This document shows, piece after piece, positions 9,621 through 20,231 of a stretch of 64,000 bases of DNA. The stretch lies in contig CM074133.1 of the NCBI GenBank assembly GCA_037178625.1, forward strand, positions 3,162,001 through 3,226,000, read 5' to 3'. This DNA is from Skeletonema tropicum. Taxonomy: Eukaryota > Bacillariophyta > Thalassiosirophyceae > Thalassiosirales > Thalassiosiraceae. Each line of letters starts with the position of its first letter. The stretch's first letter is position 1. The notes under the pieces were generated by a model that was not told the DNA's origin, did no database searches, and saw only the letters and a program-made list of their open reading frames with translations. The translations under genes were made by a program, and so were the position numbers.

Positions 9621-11874
9621 ATGGATAAATTGTCAAGAATAGACAATATAGAGATGGTCTCATCGGCCTTTACTGCTCTGTTAGACGGCAGCTGTGACGG
9701 TAGAACGTGTCGGCGGCGGCGGGCATCATCCCCAGAATCGGAAGACATCTCGTGCAATTGCACATTGGCAAACATTTGCTGCTCTAAGAACTGCAATGAG
9801 AGCAGCATCGATGGAAATGAGATTTGTATAGAGTTATCACCACCACCATTGTCATTATTGCAATCAGCTTCTTCGTCCTCTCGAGAGGTGAAATTACGGC
9901 GGCGGCGACACAGCTCGAACAAATTGTGTTCGCAAATCATCCTTGCCACGACGGCCTTGGTAGTACTGCTATTATTATCGCCATCAACCAGCTCCAATGA
10001 TGCCCCATCATTACTAGTTGCATCAGCATTCTCTCCGCCGCTGCCATCTGTTCAAATACCCACCTCAGCTAGACCACATCCCTCACGCTGTGCGACCATG
10101 ATACGGCTACACGCCGTCCGTAAACGAGTCGGAAGTCACCATCAACCCACCAATCAGAATTACATTGTGGCACCTTCACGCACCACCACCAGCAGCGCTA
10201 ATAATAATGCCCCGCGAAGTCGAAAGAATAATGTATTTGAACAATTCACACCAGATTACGTTGCTTCACCGTACGATGTTGATTTAGGTCCCACGGCGGC
10301 AGTGGGTAAGAATGGGCATGACAGTCAAGATACCAAGTCAAAGGGTGCTACTACAAGCACAAAGCGAAAGAGGGGCCGACCTAGAAAAAAGGACGCATCG
10401 ACTGTCGACACCAATGGCATTAAGAACGCCAACAAGGTCAATCTACGTCTACAATCTCTTCTACTGAACGATGAGGGTGAAATCAACCCCTATCTACCCG
10501 ATGATTCACCCGAGGCTGCTCAACAATTGGCTCAATTTCATACCTATTCCAAAGTTAGTGAGGAGGCTAGACGTAAGGCGAAGGAAAGTGTGAGTAGTCA
10601 TGCCGATGACGAAGAAGAGGAGGATGACGACGAGGGGGGAGTGGTAGCCACCACGAGGAATATTCATAACCTTCATGATACTTCTGCCGTGGCGGCACAA
10701 CGTCGGAATAGTAAACGACGAATGTCGATCCGTGCCACGGTGAAGGAGACGGGGTCAGATTCGATTTCTTCGTATACCAAGAGTTTGGGGCAGCATGAAT
10801 TATTGCACAAGGATGATGAGGTGTTGTTGGGACGGCAGGTGAGGATGTTGATGGTTTTGGAGGAGAAGAGGATGGAATTGGAGGAAGAGTTGATGCGGTG
10901 AGTCGAGTACTTTTGTGAATTGTGATGATGATATAATTCAGTTTCTTTGTTGTTGAACAAACGTCTCTCACATACATCATGTCTTTCTTCCCCTCCTCAG
11001 TCCACCAACATTTGCCCAATGGGCCGCAGCCACCAAACACACCGTCCCCTCCCTCAAACAACAAATCCGACGCTCCCAACGAGCCAAAGCCGCTTTAATC
11101 GAGGCCAACCTCCGCCTCGTCATAACCGTCGCCCGCCAGGCCGTCAAAAAATCACCCTTTGCATCCAAATCCGAAAACAACTCCATCCAATTCCAAGATG
11201 CATGTCAACAGGGTATCATTGGATTAACTCGTGCGACTGAAAAGTTTGATCCGGAATTGGGATTTCGTTTTTCGACTTATGCGATTTGGTGGATACAAAA
11301 GGAGGTGACGAAGAATGTGAGTGAGCAATCACGTGCGATGAGGGTTCCCGCGAGTGCGATTAAACGGATTAATGACATTCGGATTCAGGAACGTGTGTTG
11401 ATGACACAGTTGGGACGTAGGCCGAATGATGAGGAGGTGGCAGAGAAGGTGGGGATGACTGTGGAGAAGTTGAATTTCTACAGACAGTCTGCCAAGGGGG
11501 TGTCAAGTCTAGATAAGACAATTGATGCACGAAAGGGGAAGGGATCCAACTCGTCTGGGGGTGGTAGTGATGGAACAACGATGGATAATTTCGTTAAGGA
11601 TACTGATCAACCCTCACCATCAGAATTGATTGATCAACAAATGCTCAAGGAAGATATCAAGCGATTGGTGAAGACATTATCACCACGAGAGCAGGCGGTA
11701 ATTCGATTACGATTTGGTTTGGATGACGGCAAGCCGCAAACACTGGGGGATATCAGTGCTAAGTTTGGGGTGGAGAAGGAAAAGGTGAAGAAGATTGAGA
11801 CAAGAGCGCTATTGAAATTACGGCAGCCTAGTCGAAGCCAGGTTGTGAGATGCTATGTTTCTGATCATACATGA
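9621..11874 (+). CDS. Plastid-type RNA polymerase sigma-70 factor (two exons)
   Basis: Exon 1 ends at 10897 before GTGAGT; exon 2 runs 11001-11874; the 103-bp intron restores one frame (about 716 residues from the ATG at 9621). Exon 2 holds sigma regions 2 to 4: ANLRLVITVARQAV, the region 2.4 core FRFSTYAIWWIQKEV, region 3 (RRPNDEEVAEKVGM), and the region 4 helix-turn-helix with LSPREQAVIRLRFGL and TLGDISAKFGVEKEKVKKIE. It should confer promoter recognition on the plastid-encoded RNA polymerase. A hydrophobic stretch followed by VASAFSPP (about residue 133) resembles a diatom plastid presequence but sits behind a long N-terminal extension, so the true start or a 5' intron is uncertain. An AT-hook-like KRGRPRKK lies near residue 251. 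The 3' end is copied at 13713. Confidence 0.9.
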
Positions 11875-12275
11875 TGACTTAATCTGTGTATGTTGGGATA
11901 ATGAAAGTAAGCAGAATAATATTGCTATTGATTATCATGAATGCTAAGGTTTTGTTGAATGCACTTTGGCTATGACTCATCCTCGCCTCAACTGGCTTGA
12001 TCAAAGGACGATTGTATGCATGACGCTTCTACAGCGTACTCCCTCAGCGGACTCTTGGTTGCATCTACTGCTGCCTGGTGTGCACGAAGAGTAACAGCAA
12101 GGTCCTCTTTGCTGACGTATCCACTCTTGAATGCATCCATCAGTGCTTTGATTGAATCATCTTCTCCTTGTGTGGCAGCGATAATGAAATGTTTCACTGC
12201 TCTCTCGGCATTACAATTATGCCACTCTTGGCGTCCAAGTTCATGCCTAGCTCCGGGGTGCCCTCCGATTGCAGC
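11718..12275. repeat. 558-bp segmental duplication, copy 1
   Basis: Matches 13713..14270 without visible differences, in direct orientation with an offset of 1995. It covers the last part of the sigma-factor gene and the 3' end of a MYND/Sel1 gene. Confidence 0.95.
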
Positions 12276-12577
12276 CTCTTCCATATGGTACATTGCCTTC
12301 TCCATATCCTCCTCGACACCTTCACCATTTTGATACAAATATGCAATCCTAAGATGCGCCTCCACATGTCCCAATTCAGCAGCCTTTGCATACAACTCAA
12401 ATGCCCTACTGTAATTTCCTTTGGAGTAGTGGCTTACTGCCTCGAGGTGCATTGCTTCTGGGTCATTCGCCTCTATTCTTTTCACATTGTATTTATTACC
12501 TTCTTCGAGGGTCATCGACGCAGGTTCTCGACAGAATGGACATTTTTGTTGAAGATTCTCTTTCTTCTCTCTCATCA
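11988..12577 (-). pseudogene. MYND/RING-like/Sel1 gene truncated by inverted-repeat element
   Basis: The minus strand encodes the last cysteines of the RING-like finger (CPFCREPAS), then Sel1 repeats (AFELYAKAAELGHVEAHLRIAY, GARHELGRQEW) and the family C-terminus (LRAHQAAVDATKSPLRE). At 12578 the sequence switches into the inverted-repeat arm, so the MYND finger and most of the RING-like finger are missing. An ATG inside the repeat arm could give a 204-residue product, but this is a decapitated copy. Insertion or rearrangement by the repeat is the simplest cause. Confidence 0.85.
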
Positions 12578-13128
12578 GGAGGATTATGGATCGGGGGCAC
12601 AATGCCCCCTTTTTGCCCCCCTTTGCCCCCTTTTTAGACGGGCGACAAAGCGCCCGCGGGTGAATCTTCGGCGGGTTGTTTGGGTTGTCACTATGTAACT
12701 ACCCGCGTTGTTACATTGTAACTACGTAGTGACAATGTAACTACCCGCGTTGTTACATTGTCACAACGCGGGTAGTTACATAGTGACAAGGCGGGCGGGC
12801 GGTTTGATAAGCGATAAAACGCTGCATACTTATTACCATATCATCGATTCGAAAGGGCAGCCACGGGGGCAGCATACTAAGTATCGTTCGCCGTCCTCTC
12901 CTCCTACTGTTGGTTGTGCTTCTGTGGTCAGGCTGGCATTGAGGCGGCGCCGCTTCTCCATTTAGCCAGCGCCAGTTTTTTGGCGATTCCTGCACATCAA
13001 CAACTATCTTGACGCCGACATAAATAATATCCACCTATCGTTCAATTATTCCTACTTATAAAGCACCAATATGTCCTTCATTGCAGACGATGGCTTTTCT
13101 TTTCTTGACGCCTACCGAGATAGGAGCA
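12578..13128. repeat. Right arm of large inverted repeat (partner 1..568)
   Basis: Reverse complement of 1..568, beginning with GGAGGATTATGGATCGGGGG. It contains C-rich runs (12598-12635), interleaved GTAACTACCCGCG palindromes (about 12688-12790) and the 5' region plus first codons of the acidic-protein gene at 13071. Its left edge is the breakpoint in the MYND gene. Homology probably continues through 13613, but the left partner is cut by the window. Confidence 0.85.
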
Positions 13129-13613
13129 ATGGTGGGGATGAGAGCGAAAATGAACGGTCTCATGTGAGCTCAAAGAAGGACTTTGACTTTTCTTTCATTG
13201 GCTACCGAGATAGGATCGATGATGAGGATGAGAGTGACAGTGACCATTCTCATTTGATCCCCTCTTTTTCGATGTCCGAGGAAGAAGGCAACGATGAACA
13301 AGAGTGCATGTGTCATACTGGTGCTGATAGTTTCGAGCTACCTCAAAGTCCTGCCGCTGCTGAAACTCCGGTGGAGGGCCTAGAAGATAGTGATGATGAG
13401 GATGAAGGTGTAGAAGGAGGGTGGGGTGAACTAATTGCCTCATTCGGAGAACTGGATAAGTGTGATGAAGGGACAAGTGGAGAGGGGAGTGGCTGTCATT
13501 TTGATTTTAGTTTCTCCTTCGGCGAATCAAAATCCACAGAGGAGGAGGGTGATGATGACGAAGAAGAGATTTCGTCGGAGGGTGACGTTTTTCCACAGAC
13601 CAATACCAAATAA
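13071..13613 (+). CDS. Acidic Asp/Glu/Ser-rich hypothetical protein carried by inverted repeat
   Basis: 180 residues, strongly acidic, with a duplicated motif near the N-terminus (DAYRDRSNGGDESENERSH and GYRDRIDDEDESDSDHSH) and repeated FSFxxGES/FSFIGYR-like aromatic patches between acidic runs. No known domain, signal peptide or membrane segment. It starts with ATG at 13071 and the frame is intact. The 5' end recurs in the left arm with the same outward orientation, so the gene seems to travel with the repeat. Acidic intrinsically disordered proteins can bind histones or basic partners, but no function can be given. Confidence 0.6.
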   Translation: MSFIADDGFSFLDAYRDRSNGGDESENERSHVSSKKDFDFSFIGYRDRIDDEDESDSDHSHLIPSFSMSEEEGNDEQECMCHTGADSFELPQSPAAAETPVEGLEDSDDEDEGVEGGWGELIASFGELDKCDEGTSGEGSGCHFDFSFSFGESKSTEEEGDDDEEEISSEGDVFPQTNTK

Positions 13614-13712
13614 ATAAATACAAAATTAATCAGATTAGATATCTACACGAGTATAATCTGGACCTGCTTAGGTACAACGTACGGTCTTTTACTGCCGAAA
13701 GGATTACCAGAC

Positions 13713-14270
13713 TTTGGATGACGGCAAGCCGCAAACACTGGGGGATATCAGTGCTAAGTTTGGGGTGGAGAAGGAAAAGGTGAAGAAGATTGAGACAAGA
13801 GCGCTATTGAAATTACGGCAGCCTAGTCGAAGCCAGGTTGTGAGATGCTATGTTTCTGATCATACATGATGACTTAATCTGTGTATGTTGGGATAATGAA
13901 AGTAAGCAGAATAATATTGCTATTGATTATCATGAATGCTAAGGTTTTGTTGAATGCACTTTGGCTATGACTCATCCTCGCCTCAACTGGCTTGATCAAA
14001 GGACGATTGTATGCATGACGCTTCTACAGCGTACTCCCTCAGCGGACTCTTGGTTGCATCTACTGCTGCCTGGTGTGCACGAAGAGTAACAGCAAGGTCC
14101 TCTTTGCTGACGTATCCACTCTTGAATGCATCCATCAGTGCTTTGATTGAATCATCTTCTCCTTGTGTGGCAGCGATAATGAAATGTTTCACTGCTCTCT
14201 CGGCATTACAATTATGCCACTCTTGGCGTCCAAGTTCATGCCTAGCTCCGGGGTGCCCTCCGATTGCAGC
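13713..14270. repeat. 558-bp segmental duplication, copy 2
   Basis: Copy of 11718..12275. It ends at CGATTGCAGC, where it joins an unrelated coding exon. It carries a non-functional 3' fragment of the sigma-factor gene at 13713-13869. Confidence 0.95.
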
Positions 14271-15105
14271 TGGTTGATCCGTAGTAGCCCGTGTGCTTAA
14301 GTTTCCCACGAACTGGTCGCCCTCTGGATCGTAAAAGGGGAGGGTGCCATGAGTTAATTCGAACGAACCATCGGGTGACATAGTGATCAAGGAGATGCCA
14401 CAAACCAATGAGTGATCGGTCATGGTTGCGAGGCGTCCCTTATCCGTCCCTCCAAACTGGCGGAGAACTGCTTTCTTGAAGGCAGGGGTTGACAATGTGT
14501 CTTTGGAAGCCGTGAGGGAACCTCCCGCTCCGATAGTAGAAATGGCTGAAGAATAAAAAATTAGCCGATGAAAAGTTTGTAGAGAATAAGAGGTGAGAAA
14601 ATATTCCTTATGGATATGGTCAAGTCAGGGCATATGATCGTGATTTTAGACGCTGAAACATCCCCCTTGATATATATTCTGGGCGCCCCCAACCCCTAAG
14701 GGTCGCTGCAGTCCCCCCCGACGAATTAAAAAAAGACCGAAAGGTCAGAAAGAGCTGGTCTCACTGGCCGATAGAGAAGTGGCAGATATCATGCCGAGAA
14801 AAAAGCCTGACCAGGCTGATCGAGATATTGGGGCCGTTATAGACCGATAGGGGTTGGCTGATAGAGGCCATTGGCAGACTGCCAAGATATTGGGGCCGTT
14901 ATAGACCGATAGGGGTTGGCTGATAGAGGCCATTGGCAGACTGCCAAGATATTGGGGCCGTTATAGACCGATAGGGGTTGGCTGATAGAGGCCATTGGCA
15001 GACTGCCAAGATATTGGGGCCGTAAAGACCGATAGGGATTGGCTGATAGAGGCCGATTTTACTATGCTGACTTTGAATTGACTTACCGTTAGTGTTGACC
15101 GACAT
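13983..15105 (-). CDS. Chimeric gene: unknown two-exon protein fused to MYND/Sel1 C-terminus
   Basis: Exon 1 (15105-15087) encodes MSVNTN and ends before GTAAGT. Exon 2 begins after TTCTTCAG at 14545 and reads in frame through ISTIGAGGSLTASKDTL and MSPDGSFELTHGTLPFYDPE. At 14270/14271 it enters the duplicated MYND/Sel1 fragment without losing frame (RATTDQP then AAIGGHPGARHELG) and ends at 13983. The first part is not recognised. The fusion was made by the segmental duplication, which presumably replaced the original 3' end of the unknown gene. The intron (14546-15086, 541 bp) is long for this window and holds a minisatellite. Whether the chimera is expressed cannot be told. Confidence 0.6.
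14819..15055. repeat. 62-bp minisatellite (about 4 copies)
   Basis: Four near-identical 62-bp units (starts about 14819, 14881, 14943, 15005), each with GATATTGGGGCCGT and GACCGATAGGG, lying inside the putative intron of the chimeric gene. Confidence 0.9.
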
Positions 15106-15503
15106 GGTAGCAAAAAAAAGATGAACAGCTATAGGATTGTTCTACACGATATTGGTGCTTGATGAACAATTGATGTGCCGAGTGAAACTTCCCCCCGACA
15201 GGACCTGTCCTGATATGATTGACATACAGGATACTGACATTCCGATTCCCGCCAAGTTTTTTGAGCACAGCTCACTGTAGCCGTTGTGAAAGAAAGTGAA
15301 AGATGATTATGGATCTTTTCCATTGAGCTTCGTAATTTATTTCATAATTCTGAGATGCTTACGTAACGATTGTTATTTTTTGCTACAGTTTTACGAAGCC
15401 CTCTTCAAGTCGGCAGATGGCAGATGACACTTTCGTCAGCTTCCTTCCGGCTACCTTCCTTCCTCGCAACTTAGTACTCTAGCAAATCCAAATCCTTTTC
15501 ACC
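15106..15503. other. Intergenic region upstream of PFK
   Basis: Divergent promoter region between the chimeric gene and PFK. No ORF of note. Confidence 0.5.
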
Positions 15504-17192
15504 ATGTCAAAATATCTTCATGCTATGCGCATCACTAATGTTCAGTTACTCCTATTATTAACGCTATCGCTACTACTCCCAGCGACAGTGTGCTCATGGG
15601 CTCTCGTAGCACCGCTGCACTCAAAAAAACGAACCTCTTTGATAACAACAGCCCTATCATCCTCATCCTCAAAAAATAATGAATTATGGAACGTCGAAAA
15701 AGTCGATCACATCTCCGAATGGACTTCCAATCAAAATAATTCCTATCCAAACCCACTATCGCTCAAAGATAAGGTCCCTTCGTCATGGTTCGTGGGACTG
15801 AATGATGCAGTTGCCATGAATGTCAAGATTGATGCGCTTGAAACGCTGGATGACACTTGTGTTCTACCAGATGATATCAGTGATGAGAACTCCACAGCCA
15901 CTACAGAAGAAGAAGAAGAGTGCACAACACTAGTAGGCCGCGATTCAATCAACGCCGAAGCATTCATCCTAGCAGGCCCACGATCCCAAATCAGCTTCGA
16001 TCCATCCACCTCCAAGGCCGCCATTGTCACTTGCGGAGGCCTCTGCCCGGGACTCAATTCGGTAGTACGAGAAGTGGTCATGTGCCTCTCACGACAATAT
16101 GGAGTACAAGATATTGTTGGGATTCCCAAGGGATATCGTGGCTTTTTGTATCCCGAGGAATGGAAGAGGTTGGATGAAGGTGTGGTACAGAATTTACATA
16201 TGCAGGGTGGATCAATGTTGGGTTCGTCAAGGGGTGGGCATGATACTGATGCAATTGTAGATTCACTTGTCAAGGAAAACATCAACTTACTCTTTATCAG
16301 TGGTGGCGATGGGACTGTACGAGGTGCTGCGAAAATTGCCCAAGAAGTGAAACGACGTGGATTGGCGATTAGCGTGGCATGCATTCCCAAAACGATTGAT
16401 AATGATATACCACTGATTGATCGAACGTTTGGATTTGAGACTGCGTGTGAGGCGGCATGTGAAGCTATCAATGTGGCCAATACAGAGGCGGAGGGGTTTC
16501 CGTTTGGTTTGGGTGTGGTCAAGGTAATGGGACGAAATAGTGGGTTCATTGCAATGCATTCCGCTCTTGGAAGTTGTGTTGCTGATTTATGTCTTGTGCC
16601 AGAGGTGGATTTTTATTTGGATGGAAAGGGTGGCATTGTGGATCATTTATATGAGCGATTATTGGTGCATGATAAAGCGGTGGTGGTTGTGGCAGAAGGT
16701 GCTGGGCAGAAACTGATGGCGGAAATGGGCGCTGCAGGTGAAGAGGAGGTGAAAGATGCTTCTGGTAATGTACTGTTGGATGACATTGGCCCGTGGCTTT
16801 GCAAGCAACTCAAACGTAGATTGGACGAACGGCTAGAGGAAGCATCTCCTCATGGTGATAAATTGACATTGAAATATGTCGACCCATCCTACATGGTGAG
16901 AGGGATCCCACCAAATACTGCAGACAACTTGTATTGTCTACAACTTGCCCACAACGCCGTACATGGAGCAATGGCCGGGCTAACCAATTTCATTGTGGGT
17001 TCGGTGAATACCAAAGAGTGTTACGTCCCGATAAGCATGGTGGCAAACAAACGAAACGTTATTGATACCAGCCATCAGTCGTTGTGGGAAATGGTTGTTT
17101 TTTCAACGGGACAGCCGTCATTTCAGACCAACGATGATGGCACGGATGAGGATGACGCTATTACGACTGCATCAGGCGGTACTGCAATTTAA
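15504..17192 (+). CDS. PFK: 6-phosphofructokinase, plant-type, probably plastid-targeted
   Basis: 562 residues, one exon. It catalyses phosphorylation of fructose 6-phosphate to the 1,6-bisphosphate. Seen: TCGGLCPGLNSVVREVV (N-terminal nucleotide loop), SGGDGTVRGA at about 266, PKTIDNDIPLIDRTFGF at about 294 (catalytic Asp), and MGRNSGFIA at about 341. GGDG is typical of ATP-dependent enzymes and GGDD of PPi-dependent ones; with PKTIDND this fits plant-type (group III) ATP-PFK. The N-terminus has a hydrophobic signal (residues 14-28) followed by VCSWALVAP, an ASAFAP-type site with Trp at +1, so import into the secondary plastid is likely. A plastid location would place it in carbohydrate turnover there. 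It is convergent with the DUF819 gene, 59 bp apart. Confidence 0.93.
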   Translation: MSKYLHAMRITNVQLLLLLTLSLLLPATVCSWALVAPLHSKKRTSLITTALSSSSSKNNELWNVEKVDHISEWTSNQNNSYPNPLSLKDKVPSSWFVGLNDAVAMNVKIDALETLDDTCVLPDDISDENSTATTEEEEECTTLVGRDSINAEAFILAGPRSQISFDPSTSKAAIVTCGGLCPGLNSVVREVVMCLSRQYGVQDIVGIPKGYRGFLYPEEWKRLDEGVVQNLHMQGGSMLGSSRGGHDTDAIVDSLVKENINLLFISGGDGTVRGAAKIAQEVKRRGLAISVACIPKTIDNDIPLIDRTFGFETACEAACEAINVANTEAEGFPFGLGVVKVMGRNSGFIAMHSALGSCVADLCLVPEVDFYLDGKGGIVDHLYERLLVHDKAVVVVAEGAGQKLMAEMGAAGEEEVKDASGNVLLDDIGPWLCKQLKRRLDERLEEASPHGDKLTLKYVDPSYMVRGIPPNTADNLYCLQLAHNAVHGAMAGLTNFIVGSVNTKECYVPISMVANKRNVIDTSHQSLWEMVVFSTGQPSFQTNDDGTDEDDAITTASGGTAI

Positions 17193-17251
17193 ATGTTTAG
17201 TGTAATTTAGATGCTTGAGAATACATTCTACATAATATGCACAACCTTCAT

Positions 17252-18910
17252 CTACAACAATGACTTGTTCGCAGCTCCATAAAACAATAGCCCAATGAAT
17301 GTTGCTAACGCATAGCCTACATTTCCAACTAATAGGCTTGGCGTCAATAACGACTCCCATTGATTCGACTGTGCTAGAGCCGCAGCTGTGGCTGGTCCAC
17401 CAATAGCAGCCGAAGAAGCAGTCAACAGATGCTGAGGAGCAATTACTTTCTTCCAGTACTTGAATTTGTCCATCTTTGTCACCTCGATTAGCTTTTTGAG
17501 TGACCACAGCACAGATCCGTGAACTCCATATAATATTATCAAAAAAGTTGCGATCGATGAAAAAGATTGTTGAATAGATTCTTTTAATCGCCATCCAGGA
17601 GCCCCAGCTGTAGCAAAGAATAGATACAGTAATGACGTGCCAAGTGTTTCTCCAGCCTTTGCGATGCTGTTGCTTTTTGCATCAGAACTGCGTTTCTTTC
17701 TTGATGTTGGGGATAGAAACACGTTGGGTGGATAATATGTCGAGAAGATTACTGTCAGAAGTGTTGTAATCGGTAGGGATAGATTGAGGGGACTGGTTGT
17801 CACGTAATGTAGTTTGGAATTTATGAATTGCCCACCGGCAGTCAAAACTGCAGCTAGTGTGAATGCGTGTGAAAGTGATTCTACTGGTGATAGCTCACTC
17901 TTGTTTTCATTCTTGGCATTCGATTCATCATTACCTTCCTTTTCAATCAATCCATCATTATCATCATCAACGACATCTTTGTATTTTGAAGCGAGCACAC
18001 TCACAAGTGGAAAATAAACCAATGCCATGACATTATCAACACAAAGTCCTGCCGCAATACTCTCAGTACTTGCATTCAAACACGAACAAACAGCCATGTA
18101 GTTTATCCCACCTCCAATATTCTTCGCCAATAGGGCAGCTGCTATTTTCAACCCATCTTGATTAGGGACAGACATCAAAAGTGCTCGAGGGATGGTGGCA
18201 ATTGAGAAAGCAATTATTGCTCCAGCCAAAGTTCCAAACGATGCAACGAAGAACGATCCTAACAAACTGCCGCATTGCCTTAATGCATTTCCTCTGAGAC
18301 TTGTCCCAAGAAGAAGTAGCGGTGTTGCCATCGTCAGTGACAAATTTTGTAGGAATGAGGATGATGGACTTCCCCCCGGTGGAAGAACTGTCATCCATTC
18401 TTTTGCAGAAGTAGATGATAATGATGATGGTAGGAATCCTACACTGGATAAAACAAATGCTACTGCCATTGCAGTGACAGGAGCTCCGAGCAGTTTACCA
18501 ACTAATGTTTTCTTTCCCAACAGTTGAGCAAGAGAAGCGGTGAAGGATAATGCGGCGACATTGCCCCAGTGATTTGAGGACGATATGAGAGATGGTGACG
18601 GAGTAGCATAGAGAGCAGTGGCAGAGGATGATGTTTTTCTAGAAATTGCGATTTTGTTGAGGGATTGTGATGGCATCGTAGTCACTTTGTTGCGGAGGGA
18701 TGATGGCACTGAAAATGCATTTGCAGCTTGATGGCATGATAGATATGATGTGCCGATTGCAAGTGCGGCGCAAAGCCGAGGTCTTCTCTTTTGAGAAAAG
18801 TGGCAGCTACAACCCTTCATAGCAGGCATTATTCCGTTGTACGATCGTGCCTGGAGGTTTGCGGCTTTGAGCTTCATTCTTTGGGGCAAGTTATGTCCGG
18901 CATCCGGCAT
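17252..18910 (-). CDS. DUF819 (YjcL-like) membrane protein, plastid presequence
   Basis: 552 residues with about ten hydrophobic segments, for example MAVAFVLSSVGFLP, GTLAGAIIAFSIAT and MALVYFPLVSVLAS. GGGINYMAVCSCLNAS and a C-terminal GGPATAAALAQSNQW are typical of DUF819 proteins, which occur in bacteria and plant plastids and may be transporters. The N-terminus carries a hydrophobic stretch followed by ANAFSVPS (residues 63-70), an ASAFAP-type plastid import motif. The annotated start is the first ATG, but Met31 would give a neater signal peptide. A charged, low-complexity loop (VVDDDNDGLIEKEGNDES) lies mid-protein. Substrate unknown. Confidence 0.88.
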   Translation of the reverse strand: MPDAGHNLPQRMKLKAANLQARSYNGIMPAMKGCSCHFSQKRRPRLCAALAIGTSYLSCHQAANAFSVPSSLRNKVTTMPSQSLNKIAISRKTSSSATALYATPSPSLISSSNHWGNVAALSFTASLAQLLGKKTLVGKLLGAPVTAMAVAFVLSSVGFLPSSLSSTSAKEWMTVLPPGGSPSSSFLQNLSLTMATPLLLLGTSLRGNALRQCGSLLGSFFVASFGTLAGAIIAFSIATIPRALLMSVPNQDGLKIAAALLAKNIGGGINYMAVCSCLNASTESIAAGLCVDNVMALVYFPLVSVLASKYKDVVDDDNDGLIEKEGNDESNAKNENKSELSPVESLSHAFTLAAVLTAGGQFINSKLHYVTTSPLNLSLPITTLLTVIFSTYYPPNVFLSPTSRKKRSSDAKSNSIAKAGETLGTSLLYLFFATAGAPGWRLKESIQQSFSSIATFLIILYGVHGSVLWSLKKLIEVTKMDKFKYWKKVIAPQHLLTASSAAIGGPATAAALAQSNQWESLLTPSLLVGNVGYALATFIGLLFYGAANKSLL

Positions 18911-19232
18911 GCATCATGCATGGGCAATGGGTACATCATATCATGTCATGGTAAGTAGATGGATGGCTGGGTGATGGATGGTGAAGTGGAGAGAAAATGA
19001 GAATGTCGCAACGCAACTCAACGTAATGAATACTCGATTAGACACAGGCTACTTACACTTACAGGCAGCTATTTCACTTTTTCATCAGTGTCAACAGTGC
19101 TTGGGGCTTAAACCTTTATGCCAGGCATTACTTCATGTACGTTATTCTCATCAGAAAGTTTTACATATGTGTTATGTAGTTCGATTCATCTTATTTTGAA
19201 AGCTGCCTTGATGGGTTTCCACCAATCTTACT
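18911..19232. other. Intergenic, no gene seen
   Basis: No supportable feature apart from the presumed promoter of the DUF819 gene. Confidence 0.5.
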
Positions 19233-20231
19233 TCAGCATCCATAATATTGTGCAGCTGCCTCCCTCTGCGGACTCTTTGTTGCATCTACAGCGGCCTGGT
19301 GTGCACGAAGAGTAGCTGCAAGAACATCTTTTTCCACAAACCCACTCTTGAACAAGTCCATCAGTGCTTGTATTGAAAAGTCACAACCTTGCGTGGCGCC
19401 GATGATCCGATGTTTCACTGCTCTCTCAGTATTGCCATTTTCGAATTCCTCACTTCCAAGAAGGCATCTAGCACCGGGATCCCCTCTAATAGCTGCTTCT
19501 TCCAGATGATAAATTAGCTTCCCCTTGTCTTTCTTAACGACTTGTCCATTTCGATACATAACTGCCAGCTTACCATGCGCCTCCGCATCTCCCAATTTAG
19601 CAGCCTTTGTCCATAACTCAACTGCTTTGATATACTCTCCTTTCTCGTATTGAATTCCTCCCTCGTGGCGAATCGCAAGTGGATCATTTGCTTCAATTCT
19701 TTTCATCGTTTGTTTGTCGTGTTCTTCATCAGTTTTGGACAACGGCTCTCGACAAAATGGACATGCTTGTTCAAGCATCATTTCCCACTCTCGTAACTTA
19801 TTAGCATAAGCACAGCCTTTGCATATGACTTTGCTGCAGCATTTCATAATACAAGATTTTGTTTTATCAAGCGAGAGTGGTAAACAGCAGATGGGGCAGT
19901 CCCCGAGATAGCTACTCTCAGGTTCCATAAATAATGATTCATCTCGCAATTCAGCAGCTCTTTTTTTGCACCCCCGCATATGCTGATTCCTATGATCCTT
20001 CTGACATATCATATCACTTTGGAAATTAGGTAAATGTTGCATTATCACTACCTAGACATCATTGAACCAACATTTGGAGTCTTCATACGCCGAGGGCAGA
20101 ACCAAACAGCATATCGAACGAGATAGCAAGCGGTTCAATTCTTCAATTTTTTTGTCATCACTTTCAGCAATGCCGCACGAAGCACAACACCTTGATTTGT
20201 CAACCGCCGCATCAGCATTATCATCGCTCAT
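19233..20231 (-). pseudogene. MYND/RING-like/Sel1 gene with disrupted MYND finger
   Basis: From the ATG at 20231 the minus strand reads MSDDNADAAVDKSRCCASCG. It loses frame in an A-run (about 20150) relative to paralogs, and in the family frame a Cys codon has become TGA. About 70 unrelated bases then replace the second half of the MYND finger. The frame is open again from about 20048 to 19233 (271 codons) with RING-like cysteines (CPIC, CCSKVICKGC, CPFC), Sel1 repeats and the family C-terminus. A short intron bypassing the damage cannot be excluded (a GTATGA and a TATGTCAG flank part of the insert), so a shortened product is possible. Confidence 0.75.
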
